DNA from: Notamacropus eugenii
Lineage: Eukaryota; Chordata; Mammalia; Diprotodontia; Macropodidae
Assembly: GCF_028372415.1 (NCBI RefSeq)
Contig: NC_092874.1
Span: forward strand, 242,423,461 to 242,487,460
Reading direction: 5' to 3'
Length of the DNA stretch: 64,000 nucleotides
Each line of letters begins with the position of its first letter. The stretch's first letter is position 1. The position numbers were made by a program, and so were the translations under genes. Under the pieces are notes generated by a model. It saw only the letters and a program-made list of their open reading frames with translations, was not told the DNA's origin and did not search any database. Of the stretch, positions 41,301 to 51,290 are shown piece by piece.

Positions 41301-41844
41301 ACCACTATTATTCATATGCAAATTGTATAAGCATCATTCTTTCCTCCTTGGTTGTATTTGGATGAGAGGCATGTTACAAGCCTCTAGATAGGGATAAATC
41401 TTGGGGGTTTCCCACTAGGGATCCACAAATAGTCCATCAATATGGGCCTTTGTCCTATACCTCATTGCAATGGTTCTTTCCTGCATGTAGATGAAGGAAA
41501 AATCGAGATAGTTATAATCTTGAGTTTTCAAATGTGGAAGTGGAGAACCACCAGAAGTGTGGAAGCCAGTCTATGCCAGAGTTTGAGACCAGCTAAGTCT
41601 AGTTTGCTGGCAGAGTTCTGAGACCCAGCCCAGTGATGGACTGACCCCTTCAGTCAAGAGGCTAGGCCCTACAAACAAAGGAGCAACTCTGTCCACTGGA
41701 TAAAATGGATTCAAAAGTGAAGTTGGTGGGAGCAAATGCTTTGCAAAAGCTAAAAAACAACAAAAACAATAGTCATAAACTAAACTGACTAAGCATCCTT
41801 TCCATGCCTTCATCCAAGTCAGTGATAAAAAATGCTGAGCAGAA
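41301..41844. other. No recognised feature
   Basis: Apparently unique. The minus-strand frame at 41571-41864 has no domain. Confidence 0.4.
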
Positions 41845-42164
41845 TGAGACCATGAGGAGAACACTAGGATACTCCACTCAAGAGAACTTCCTCTAGGCTG
41901 CCATCAATTTTATCTTTCAATTGTTTGAGCAGTTCCAAATCCATCGAACCGTGCTGTCATTTAGATTCCATCTCTCATGTCTGTCCAGAGACATGTAAGC
42001 CTTCTTAAATCTAGGTCTACTCCCTCCCTGGCATTCCACTGATTCACCTGTCTGATAAATCTGTCAAAAAAGGAAACAAGGCTAGTGAGTCATGACTCAC
42101 TCTTGATGAACTCCAGCTGACTAGTAATGGTCATAGTTTTCTTTTTTTTTTGCTCAATTTCAAA

Positions 42165-42310
42165 CCTCTTGTCTGACACTACCTGTGAGACCTCAGTCAC
42201 ATAAGTTGTTCTCTCTGGGCCTCACCTTTGCTATCTGTAAAATGAGAGGTTTGGAACAGTGACCCCTAAGGTTCTTTTCAACACTATATCTGTGGTTCTT
42301 GATGTTATTA
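42165..42310 (+). mobile_element. MIR SINE fragment
   Basis: CTGTGAGACCTCAGTCACATA, CTTTGCTATCTGTAAAATGAG and CTAAGGTTCTTTTCAACAC are in MIR order. Confidence 0.6.
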
Positions 42311-42432
42311 TAGACAGATAATCCCTTTAATAAGCCACTCTAGGATTTTGCTATCAATTGACATTAAACTCACTGCATCACAGTTTAGAGACAAGGTTTT
42401 CTCTTTTCAAAAATTGAGGGAAGGAGAAGGGA

Positions 42433-42870
42433 ACAAGCTATTAAGTGCTTACTATAAACCAGGCACTATGCTAACTGCTGGCATCTTATTTGATTCTGGA
42501 AGTTAATTTACTATTTGAAATTTCTTCTCCACAAATCTAGGGTCTGTGTCAAACTATAGAAGACTTTCCTCTCCTTCCCCATTAGTGGATTCCAGAATTT
42601 CCTCTCATGAGTAAATCTATTTTATACGCAGCTTTTAGGGATTTCACCTTCTTCCCTAAGACTGTTAATACTTATCAATGCTTTCTCAATTCCTTATCTG
42701 ATATCTGGAAGATAAGTACTATTATGTTTGCTATTTTGCTGTTGAGGAAACAGAAGAAGACAACAGGTTAAGTGACTTGCCCAGAGTCACTCAGCTAGTA
42801 AGTGTCTGAGGCCAGATTTTTACTAATGTCTTCCTGACTCCAGCTCTCTTTCCACTACAATACCTCCAGT
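42433..42870 (-). mobile_element. MIR SINE split by a 190-base insertion
   Basis: Left part 42433-42502 (TATTAAGTGCTTACTATAAAC, CAGGCACTATGCTAAC) and right part 42711-42870 (GATAAGTACTATTATG, GTTGAGGAAACAGAAG, GTTAAGTGACTTGCCCAGAG, CAGCTAGTAAGTGTCTGAGG) are reverse-complement MIR. They are separated by the segment at 42503-42692. Confidence 0.75.
42503..42692 (+). repeat. Duplicated segment, copy inserted in MIR
   Basis: Near-identical to 43530-43708, 1 kb downstream in the same orientation: both have TTGAAATTTCTTCTCCACAA, TGGATTCCAGAATTTC, GAGTAAATCTATTTTATA and GATTTCACCTTCTTCCCTAA. Flanks CTTATTTGATTCTGGAAG (42485) and CTTATCTGATATCTGGAAG (42693) look like an imperfect target-site duplication. 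No poly-A tail. Its origin is probably a CR1/L3 3' region. Confidence 0.8.
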
Positions 42871-43529
42871 CCCAGGGGCACATCTCCCATTCATTCTCTT
42901 TGTTTTTTTCAAGATTGCCAGTGGCGACTCAGTAATCACTTCTGAAAGTTCCTTTAGTACCGTGATCATTCAAGGTTTTGAACTTATCAATGTCCTTCCT
43001 AAAATGTGGCTCCCATAATGGAACAGAACATTTGAGGTATAATTACAATGAGAGTATAGCCTTCCTCTTCCTGAACATTAAGACTCTTAGCTCTCAATTA
43101 GATTCATTAGCTTTTTACATTACATTAGCCTTTTTTTGGTTGACATGTCAAACAATTTCATATACTAAGCTTGAAGGCCACTAAAATTTTATGATTTTTT
43201 TTCAGACTATCTGCTCTCTTACAACATGCTTCAAGAGGTACATGAAGTAATGGAGAATGCCTTTGTTTGCCTGATTATGACAAAGAATGGGTTAATTTGC
43301 TAAAAATTATGGGAATCTTAGAGAAAAATGACCCCTGCATCTTAAAATTAATAATAAGAAGAGAAAGAGATAGCATTTGATATGTGCCCTGTATTTGGGG
43401 AAGAACACATCAGAATTATTTATCTTACTGTCTTCATGACTATATTTTTGAGAGATTCCTAGCTCTCCTGTGCTGATTCATTCTATAGAATCTTAAGCTA
43501 TGGGATCCTACCTCTCCTCTCTTTTAACC

Positions 43530-43708
43530 TTTGAAATTTCTTCTCCACAAATCTGGAATCTATGTCAAACTACAGAAGGCTTTCCTCTCTTTCCCCATTG
43601 GTGGATTCCAGAATTTCTTACATGAGTAAATCTATTTTATATGCAACTTTTAAGGATTTCACCTTCTTCCCTAAAACAGTAATACTTATCAATGCTTTCT
43701 CAGTTCCT
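43530..43708 (+). repeat. Duplicated segment, second copy
   Basis: Partner of 42503-42692. The similarity ends at CTTTCTCAGTTCCTC. Flanking sequence (43450-43529 and 43709-43830) reads like an old LINE 3' region, so this may be the native context. Confidence 0.75.
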
Positions 43709-43927
43709 CTTGGTAGTATCATTTGTTCCTGCATGAATTGTCAGAAATAGGTAATAGTCATCACATTTAGTAAGGTTTGGAGATTTTCCAAAATATCCTA
43801 GATGTATGCCCCGGGAAGACATATAGATCTCTTTGGTATTAATGTCAGTTCAACAAATAGCTACCTCTATACTCTGTACTCAGCAGGCAATGACCAAGAG
43901 TCATTATTTGCTTTCTGTCATTGATTT

Positions 43928-43943
43928 GGGGGGGGGGGGGGGG
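43928..43943. repeat. G homopolymer (about 16)
   Basis: Uninterrupted G run, prone to slippage and assembly error. It lies just before a MIR. Confidence 0.9.
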
Positions 43944-43949
43944 ATGATC

Positions 43950-44092
43950 TTACCTTTGATACTTATTACCCATGTGAACTTGGAAAAATCATTTATTCTC
44001 TCTAGACCTCAGTTTCATTTTCTGTAAAATGAGAAGGCTACACTAGATGGCCTCTAGTGCAAAATCTATAATCCTATGATCTCTCATTGAGT
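43950..44092 (+). mobile_element. MIR SINE fragment
   Basis: ATGTGAACTTGGAAAAATC, AGACCTCAGTTTCATTTTC, TGTAAAATGAGAAGGC and AATCTATAATCCTATGATC in MIR order. Confidence 0.65.
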
Positions 44093-45204
44093 TTGTTGGA
44101 ATTTTATTCTTGAGACTTTCTCATCTGGGGTTGTCTGGAACCATATCAGTTCACAAGAGCTAATTGTTAAATTTTTGTTGTGAGTATTTATACCTCAGAA
44201 ATTGACCAAACCCTACAAATCAGGGCTTGATTTATTGTTTCTCTGAAAACAGGAAATGATAGAGAAAATGGTAAGCATGTAGATTAAACTCAAAAGTATG
44301 TTGTAATGTACACTTTCTCAAAGAGTTCACGGTTAAATATTTACTAGCACACCTCTACTCCTAACTGTCCAGAGCCAACATTTCGAAATAAGCACTTTCT
44401 AAATCGAGGGTATTTATCAGACTATGTTCAGCATTTCCTTTTTTACCTCTTCAGCTGTCTGCTCCTTCTTGGCTGGCTATGCCAAGTCACATGTTGCACG
44501 CCAAGTGGATGAAGCAGACACCCAAAGGGAATTGATAGTGTGGGACCCAGGGCAGAGTGAAGAAGCTATGTAGAAGCTTCAAGCATATGGCAGGTACTTA
44601 ATAAATGCTTGTTGGCTGACAAAAGTTTGCCTAATGAGGCCCTCTTGGCAGTGGGGCTGTCTGCATTTTGGTGACCTCAGTAAGAAGGAAGGTTTCAGAA
44701 CCCAGGTTTAGTATAACTTCCTCTCTCTTTAATTCTAACTTTGTCTAGACACAAACACAGATAGTGGCTGTATTTGTGCACATGAGGGTTAGCTGCTTTA
44801 CCTTGGAAATACACAGATAACTCAGGAAACTACAACAACCAAAAAAAAAAAAAAAACACCAGAAACATCACTCTTGCTTCAATTTTCTGTCTATTCTAAG
44901 TTGTCTTGGCTTAAAATGTCATGATAATTTAAATTTTTTACTGTAATTTAAATTTTTTACTATACTTTACTTGAAAAGGCACAACGTTCCTAATGAAGAC
45001 TATACTTGAATCTCAATGTATGACTAAATGCCTATCGACATATAAATAAAATTCTAAGGACGCTGGAATCTTACAGAACCAGTGAAGGTACACCTGAGAA
45101 CATCTTGCCTATAACCTGGGTTTTCAAAGGAAGACAATATTGTATTTTCATCTTTAGAAAAAAACATTTCAAACTACACACACACACTCACAGTGATTAG
45201 AATA
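44093..45204. other. Mostly unrecognised; short L2 end
   Basis: A short L2 3' terminus on the plus strand at 44575-44620 (GGCAGGTACTTAATAAATGC, TTGGCTGAC). The block at 44140-44245 looks well preserved and repeat-like but I could not name it. An A17 run lies at about 44841-44857. 45170-45195 has CA repeats. Confidence 0.4.
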
Positions 45205-45380
45205 TTGAGATAATATATGGCATGGTAAAGTACTGTATTTGGATTTAAAAGACCTAAATTTTCCGTTACTAATTTCCCTATGTGAGTTTGACCAAATCAA
45301 GTTTTCTGGATCTCATTCTCCTCATCTGTAAAATAAGACAGTTGCATTAGATAAATTCTAAAATCCTTACAATTGTAACC
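45205..45380 (+). mobile_element. MIR SINE
   Basis: CATGGTAAAGTACTGTATTTG, GTGAGTTTGACCAAATCAAG, CTCCTCATCTGTAAAATAAG and TCTAAAATCCTTACAA in order. Confidence 0.65.
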
Positions 45381-45749
45381 TCTGATCCACAGAAGGAATG
45401 AGTTCATCAAAGGAAGACATATGTTATCAAAGAAGGTGTGTCATTTCAACACCATTGAAAATGTGTTTTCTTCTTCCTCTATTTCTTTCTCTCTTCAGCC
45501 CTTCTCATTTAACCGCCTTCTGTTCAATTCTTTTCTCCTTTAGCAAGTGCTTACAATTCTACATCATTAAAATTAAAAATTCATCTTAACATTATAAACC
45601 ATAAGTGGTCGGAGGAATTGATCTAAAAATAATCAAAATAATTCATGATTCAAATATCCAGACTAAGCAATTTTATAGAAGGTTTTTTTTTTTTCCATAG
45701 GAGAAAATGTAAAAATAAAATTGCACCAGACCTGGTCTAAATTAGTCAC
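45381..45749. other. No recognised feature
   Basis: AT-rich, T12 run near 45685-45697. No feature. Confidence 0.4.
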
Positions 45750-46180
45750 TGGCTGTCTGCAATAGGTTGTATTTTATGTGATTTTTTTACTGTCTCTTTC
45801 ACTAAAACAGTAAGTATTTCTACAGAGGGCAGAGGGAGCAGTGATTCATACTCACCGGAAGATGGCTCCCCTAGAGGAAGCACACTCATTCATGTATAAT
45901 GACAACCCTTTGGACTTTCTGAACTGATTCAGCATTAAACAATATCCCCAAGGAAGGGATGGAGGATTTATTAAATGTAGAAGCTGTTCATCCAGGGTTT
46001 CATTGTGTAGCTCCCCCTCCTCAAATGCAAGTTGGTTGCCTCAACAATGTGGCATGGAAAATTATCCCTAAAAGGAGTTGCATTTGACAATTTGGGCTGT
46101 TTCTGAGTAATCTACAAATAATTGAGGGGGGTGGGGAGGACAGGAAGAAGATTGTCTTTCTGACAATGAATTCTCTTTCA
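45750..46180. promoter_or_regulatory. Candidate conserved noncoding element
   Basis: Non-repetitive, balanced-composition block (for example CAACAATGTGGCATGGAAAA, GAACTGATTCAGCATTAAAC) with no repeat consensus, standing out from the repeat-rich surroundings. Regulatory role is inference only. Confidence 0.2.
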
Positions 46181-46234
46181 ACAAGTTCAATAAGCTACCT
46201 ATCTTTCATGGTAATGTCCACCCTGATTTAGGGG

Positions 46235-46385
46235 GATATAGCATGGGACAGCAGAAAGAATGTTAGATTTGGAGTTGGAATCTTGGCTCTCATATTCACT
46301 AATATGCATGACCAGTTAAATCATTTAACCTCTTTTTGGCTCAGTTTCTTCATCTGTACATAGAGTTTATCAAATGACCCTGGAT
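46235..46385 (+). mobile_element. MIR SINE
   Basis: ATATAGCATGGGACAGCAG, TTAGATTTGGAGTTGGAATC, CAGTTAAATCATTTAACCTC and CTCAGTTTCTTCATCTGTAC in MIR order. Confidence 0.75.
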
Positions 46386-47117
46386 TTGTTAGAATGGAGC
46401 ATCTCCTGTGGAAGTGGGCATACATTTCAGACTCTTACCAAGACACATATGACTCATTGAGATGACCAGTCATTCCCAAATGACCCCTTAATCTCTGTGA
46501 CAGGCAGATTGTGTTGAATATGACCACCAATTGAATCAGGAAGAACCTCTTACCTTGTTGAGATGGGAAGAAATAACTTCATCTATTTTTGGGTGGCCCT
46601 TCTCTCAGAATGTATGTTTTTCTCCCTTGAGTGGGAGGGTGTTTGTGTGTGGGGGGATGGAGATTTCTCTTTTCTTCTTCTTAGCGCCAAGGGCATTTGG
46701 AAGCACATGACAATGGGATCATGCATATTCTTAGGCAAGTCAAAATGACTGACTGTGTTTTGCTATTTCCTTTCCTGAGGACAGTGAATATTCCCAGCCA
46801 TGGTGGTAACCTTAAGGGTTGAGAGTTCTAGTGTTCTAGATTGGGACAGCAACCAATCAGATAAAGGAGAGCTTCCTGGAGGAAGAAATCACCACTGCCA
46901 GTCATCTGCCACTTGAAGAGCAGTCACCTGTCATACCTATGGCTAGTAGGAGTGTTCTTAGTCAAAGAAGAGTTAGAGGCAATCACAAAAGATTAAAACA
47001 GATCATTTTGATCACACGAAATGGAAAAGGCTTTTGCATGAAAAAAATCACTGTATTGAGGAGGAGAAATTGATCTGTCAATTGGAAAAACAACTTTGTA
47101 TTAACCATTTTAAACAG
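46386..47117. other. No recognised feature
   Basis: Apparently unique. The frame at 46563-46748 has no domain. Confidence 0.4.
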
Positions 47118-47427
47118 AATTTTGTTTTTTCTAATTACACATAAAGACAAATTTTCACATTCATTTAAAAATTTTGAGTTCCAAATTTTCTCCCTACCTC
47201 ACTCACCACCCCCTCCCTAAGACTGTAAGCAATTTGATATAGCTTATATATGTGCAAGCATGTAAAAACATTTGCATATTAGTCATGTTGTGAAAGAAAG
47301 TCGCATATGTCTTGCCAAGAGTCTAAAATGCATGCCCACTTCCATGGGAGATAGCAAATCCAGGTTCATTTGATAACTTCCTCTACATACAGATGAAGAA
47401 ACAGATCAGAAGAAAAAAATATGAAAA
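47118..47427 (-). mobile_element. Old L1 3' end, interrupted by HAL1 copy 2
   Basis: TTTTTTCTAATTACACATAAA, TTTGAGTTCCAAATTTTCTC, AGTCATGTTGTGAAAGAAAG are the reverse of a marsupial L1 3' UTR. It continues at 50214-50340 (TAGTATGCTTTGGTCTGCATT, TTGGATCATTGTATTGCTGAG) on the far side of HAL1 copy 2. Confidence 0.75.
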
Positions 47428-47739
47428 AATAAAGTGAAGAGGAGGAGCCAAGATGGTGGAGTAGAAAGATACACATATGCTAACTCCGAACCCACAGCCC
47501 ATAAAATACCTGTAAAGAAGAACTCCCAACAAAATCTGGAGTAGCAGAAGCCACAGAACAATGGAGCGGAGGAGATTTCTGTTCCAGAGAGATCTGAAAA
47601 ACTGACACGAAAGGTCTGTCACGCACTGGACCTGGAGCAGAGCCCAGCCCTGCCTTGGCCACACAGCACCAAGAGGATCTAAGTGGGCTTCAGGGACAGA
47701 TTCTCCAGCTGCTGCACAGGTCCCTCCACCCACAGACAC
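47383..47739 (-). CDS. Antisense ORF in HAL1 copy 2 5' UTR (ORF0-like position)
   Basis: A 118-codon minus-strand frame through the HAL1 5' UTR, leaving the element at 47439 and ending in flanking L1 sequence. It shares with copy 1 the segment SLWNRNL, IVLWLLLLQ, GVLLYRYFMGCG and SICVSFYS, including the hydrophobic stretch. The upstream half found in copy 1 appears here in another frame (47690-47920), so an indel has broken the longer ORF. Coding status is unproven: the start is not clearly ATG and the region may simply be promoter sequence. Confidence 0.25.
   Translation of the reverse strand: MSVGGGTCAAAGESVPEAHLDPLGAVWPRQGWALLQVQCVTDLSCQFFRSLWNRNLLRSIVLWLLLLQILLGVLLYRYFMGCGFGVSICVSFYSTILAPPLHFIFSYFFLLICFFICM
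47428..47438. repeat. Target-site duplication of HAL1 copy 2 (left)
   Basis: AATAAAGTGAA, repeated exactly at 50203-50213. Confidence 0.9.
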
Positions 47740-48107
47740 CCAAGGTCAGCGAGAGGGTCTTTTCAGCTTGCAGAGAGGGGAGCGGGGTGTCTCCATAACT
47801 CAGGCCCCCTCTGGAGGCAGCAACGGAGGCAGCAGTGGACAGGGGCTCCCAAAGCAGGAAGGAGCTAGGATCAATTGTTGAAGGTCTCGGCATAAACCCC
47901 CTGAGGGAACTGAACCCCATGAGGCGGCTCTGCCCCTACCTGAGCACCTGAACTTAATCTCACACTGAATAGCAGCCTTGTCCCCACCCAAAGCCCTGAG
48001 GCTGGGAAGCAGCATTTGAATCACAGACCCCAAGCACTGGCTGGGCAGATCTAGAGGTGAGGTAGGTGTGGAGAGGACACTCAGAAGTCAGGTCACTGGC
48101 TGGGAAA

Positions 48108-49210
48108 ATGCCCAGAAAAGGGGAAAAAAAACAAGACCATAGAAGGTTACTTTCTTGGTGAACAGATATCTCCTCCCATCCTTTCTGATGAGGAAGAACA
48201 ATGCTTACCATCAGGGAAAGACATAGAAATCAAGGCTTCTGTATCCCAAATATCCAAAATAAATATTCAATGGGCTCAGGCCATGGAAGAGCTCAAAAAG
48301 GATTTCGAAAATCAAGTTAGAGAGGTGGAGGAAAAGCTGGGAAGAGAAATGAGAGACATGCAAGAAAAGCATGAAAAGCAGGTCAACACCTTGCTAAAGG
48401 AGACCCAAAAAAATGGTGAAGAAAATAACACCTTGAAAAATAGGCTAACTCAATTGACAAAAGAGGCTCAAAAAGCCAATGAGGAGAAGAATGCTTTCAA
48501 AAGCAGAATTAGCCAAATGGAAAAGGAGGTTCAAAAGCTCACTGAAGAAAATAGTTCTTTCAAAATTAGAATGGAACAGATGGAGGCTAAGGACTTTATG
48601 AGAAACCAAGAAATCACAAAAAAAGCCCCAAAAGAATGAAAAAATGGAAGATCATGTGAAATATCTCATTGGAAAAACAACTGACCTGGAAAATAGATCC
48701 AGGAGAGACAATTTAAAAATTATGGGACTACCTGAAAGCCGTGGTAGAAAAAAGAGCCTAGACATCATCTTTCATGAAATTATCAAGGAAAACTGCCCTG
48801 AGATTCTAGAACCAGAGGGCAAAATAAGCATTCAAGGAATCCACCGATCACCTCCTGAAAGAGATCCAAAAAGAGAAATTCCTAGGAACATTGTGGCCAA
48901 ATTTCAGAGTTCCCTGGTCAAGGAGAAAATATTGCAAGCAGCTAGAAAGAAACAATTCAAGTATTGTGGAAATACAATCAGGATAAAACAAGATCTAGCA
49001 GCTTCTACATTAAGGGATCGAAGGGCATGGAATATGATATTCCAGAAGTCAAAGGAACTAGGACTAAAACCAAGAATCACCTACCCAGCAAAACTGACTA
49101 TAATACTTCAGGGGAAAAAGTGGTCTCTCAATGAAATTGAGGACTTTCAAGCATTCTTGATGAAAAGACCAGAGCTGAAAAGAAAATTTGACTTTCAAAC
49201 ACAAGAATGA
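48108..49210 (+). pseudogene. HAL1 copy 2 ORF1 protein gene, frame-broken
   Basis: ATG at 48108 opens MPRKGEKK, but an indel in the A-rich stretch at about 48122-48135 puts the following sequence out of frame. The correct frame (TIEGYFLGEQ, DEEEQCLPSGKD) runs on to the coiled coil (MEELKKDFENQV from 48283) and stops at TGA 48637-48639, just after the A7 run 48618-48624. The RRM/C-terminal part is open in the next frame from 48644 to 49210 (188 residues: YLIGKTTDLENRSRRD, LKIMGLPESRG, KEKILQAARKKQFKYCG, RITYPAKL). So the C-terminal half is intact but uncoupled from the coiled coil. Copy 1 is split at the same place. Confidence 0.9.
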
Positions 49211-50117
49211 AGAGAAGCATGAAAAGGTAAACAGCAAAGAGAAGTCATAAGGGACTTACTAAAGTTGAACTGTTTACATTGCTACATGGAAAGACAATAT
49301 TTGTAAGTCTTGAAACTTTTCAGTATCTGGGTAGTTGGTGGGATTACATACACACACACGCACACGCACACACACACAGAGACAGAGAGCACAGAGTGAA
49401 CGGTATAGGATGGGATCATATCTTAAAAAAACTAAAATTAAGGGGTGAGAGAGAAATATATTGGGAGGAGAAAGGGGGAAATGGAATGGGGCAAATTATC
49501 TCTCATAAAAGAGATAGGCAAAAGACTTTATAGTGGAGGGAGAAAGAGGGGAGGTAAGAGAAAAACATGAAGTTTACTCTCATCACATTCGACTAAAGGA
49601 AGGAATAAAATGCACACTCATTTTGGTATGAAAATCTATCTTACAATACAGGAAAGTGGGGGAGAAGGGGATAAGCAGGGTGGTAGGGATGATGGAAGGG
49701 AGGGCAATGAGAGGAGGAACAATTTGAAGTCAACACTCTTGGGGAGGAACAGGATCCAAAGAGAGAATAGAAGCAATGGGGGGCAGGATAGGATGGAGGG
49801 AAATAGAGTTAGTCTTACATAACATGACTATTATGGAAGTCATTTGCAAAACTACACAGATATGGCCTATATTGAATTGCTTGCCTTCCCAAAGGGAATG
49901 GGTGGGGAGGGAGGGAGGAAGAGAAGTTGGAACTCAAAGTTTTAGGAACAACTGTTGAGTACTGTTCTTGCTACTAGGAAATAAGAAATACAGGTAATGG
50001 GGTATAGAAAGTTATCTGGCCCTACAGGACAAAAGAGAAGATGGGGACAAGGGAAGGGAGGGATGATAGAAGAGAGGGCAGATTGGTGATAGGGGCAATT
50101 AGAATGCTCGGTGTTTT

Positions 50118-50143
50118 GGGGTGGGGGGAGGGGACAAATGGGG
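50118..50143 (+). other. G-quadruplex motif in HAL1 copy 2 3' UTR
   Basis: GGGGTGGGGGGAGGGG followed shortly by GGGG: four G runs with loops of 1, 1 and about 6 bases. The same motif is kept in copy 1 (21018-21046). Confidence 0.8.
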
Positions 50144-50202
50144 AGAAAATTTGGAACCCAAAACTTTGTGGAAATGAATGTTAAAAGTTAAATAAATAAA
50201 TA

Positions 50203-50213
50203 AATAAAGTGAA
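50203..50213. repeat. Target-site duplication of HAL1 copy 2 (right)
   Basis: Exact copy of 47428-47438. Confidence 0.9.
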
Positions 50214-50340
50214 AATAGTATGCTTTGGTCTGCATTCTGATTCTATCATTTCGTTCTCTGGATGTAAAGTGCATTTTTGCTCATGAATGTTTTGGAATTT
50301 CTTGGATCATTGTATTGCTGAGAAGAACTATACTAACCAT
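50214..50340 (-). mobile_element. Old L1 3' end, continuation
   Basis: Continues the L1 3' UTR from 47427; see that entry. Confidence 0.7.
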
Positions 50341-50379
50341 TTATTATGAAGGTCTGACATCCAAGATTTATAGTGAACT

Positions 50380-51290
50380 AATACAAATATTTAAGATCAA
50401 AAACTTTTACCTAACATATAAGCGATGAAAAGATATAGTTACCCCCCAAAAGCAAACTGTTAACAACTATGTGAAGAAAATTGCTTCAAATCACAACTAT
50501 TTAAGAGAAACATAAACTTTTAAAACTCTGGGGGTTCACCTTACACTCAACAAATTGGAAAAAATAACAAAATATAAGATTAGTCAATGTTTGAGGGGTG
50601 TCAGAAAGATAAGGGCATACATTGTTGATGAAGCTGAGAATTGCTTCAACCCTTCAGCAAAGTAATTTGGAATCATACTTTTTAAAAGGGAAATGAAAAT
50701 GTCTGTAAGCTTTGACATAGATTCCACTTTAAGGCATGTCCCCTAAGGATGTCAAAGGCAGGAAGAAAGGTCTCATGTGCACTGAAATAATCACAGTCGT
50801 TTTTACTAGCAAAGAACTACAAACAAAGCAAGAGTAATATCAAATATTTACATAGCACTTAAGATTTTGAAAGCACTTTAGATGTCGTCTCTTTTGCCCC
50901 TCATAACAACCCTGTGATAACTCCATTTTATAAATGTGGAAACTGAGGCAGAGATGTTAAATGACTTGTCTGTAGGTCACTAAATAAGCAAGCATATTCC
51001 TGATGTCAATTCCAGCACTCTATCTACTGCTTACTGATTCCCATGAAGATGCCTACTAACTGGGACATAGATAAATAAGTGATAGTACAGGAATTTAATG
51101 GAATATGACTTACTGTACTGTAAGAAATGATGTAGATAAAGAAATTGAAGAATTGTGGGAAGCCATCTATGAACTGATTCAGAGTGAAGCTAACTTCCTT
51201 TACAATCAGGAAAGCAATTTACATAAAACATACTAAAATGGAATGGAAAGAATATCATGAAACTGAACTTTGCATAATAATAATTGCCAA
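50380..51290 (+). mobile_element. Decayed L1 ORF2 end, interrupted by MIR
   Basis: Plus-strand blocks CACCTTACACTCAACAAATTG, TTGATGAAGCTGAGAATTGC and CCTAAGGATGTCAAAGGCAG follow the end of marsupial L1 ORF2. The L1 resumes at about 51043 (GATGCCTACTAACTGGGACAT, GAATATGACTTACTGTAC) after a MIR. Frames are broken. Confidence 0.6.
50830..51042 (-). mobile_element. MIR SINE inserted in old L1
   Basis: ATTTACATAGCACTTAAGATT, GTCTCTTTTGCCCCTCATAAC, TGTGGAAACTGAGGCAGAG, TTAAATGACTTGTCTG and ATTCCAGCACTCTATCTACTG are reverse-complement MIR. L1 order is continuous across it. Confidence 0.75.

Larger units (their letters stand above)
41845..43260 (+). mobile_element. CR1/L3 LINE remnant with nested insertions
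   Basis: CR1/L3 blocks at 41860-42160 (ACTAGGATACTCCACTCAAG, ACTCACTCTTGATGAACTCC), 42320-42430 (TAGGATTTTGCTATCAATTG) and 42890-43260 (GAACTTATCAATGTCCTTCC, AAAATGTGGCTCCCATAATG, CATTAGCCTTTTTTTGG) run in order on the plus strand. MIR elements interrupt it at 42165-42310 and 42433-42870. No protein-coding frame remains. Confidence 0.65.
47439..50202 (+). mobile_element. HAL1 (ORF1-only L1 relative), copy 2
   Basis: Opens with GAGGAGGAGCCAAGATGGTG, has a 5' UTR of about 670 bases (47439-48107), an ORF1 region (48108-49210), a 3' UTR of about 990 bases with a CA microsatellite (49350-49378) and a G-quadruplex motif, and an (AAAT)n tail. ORF2 is absent. It aligns with copy 1 along its full length apart from small indels, in opposite orientation. 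The exact 11-base TSD and the joining of L1 sequence on both sides when it is removed prove a discrete insertion. Confidence 0.93.

Noticed and set aside
47690-47920. 76-residue minus-strand frame as an independent gene
   Set aside because: It is the upstream half of the antisense frame seen whole in copy 1, displaced by an indel, and is treated under that finding.
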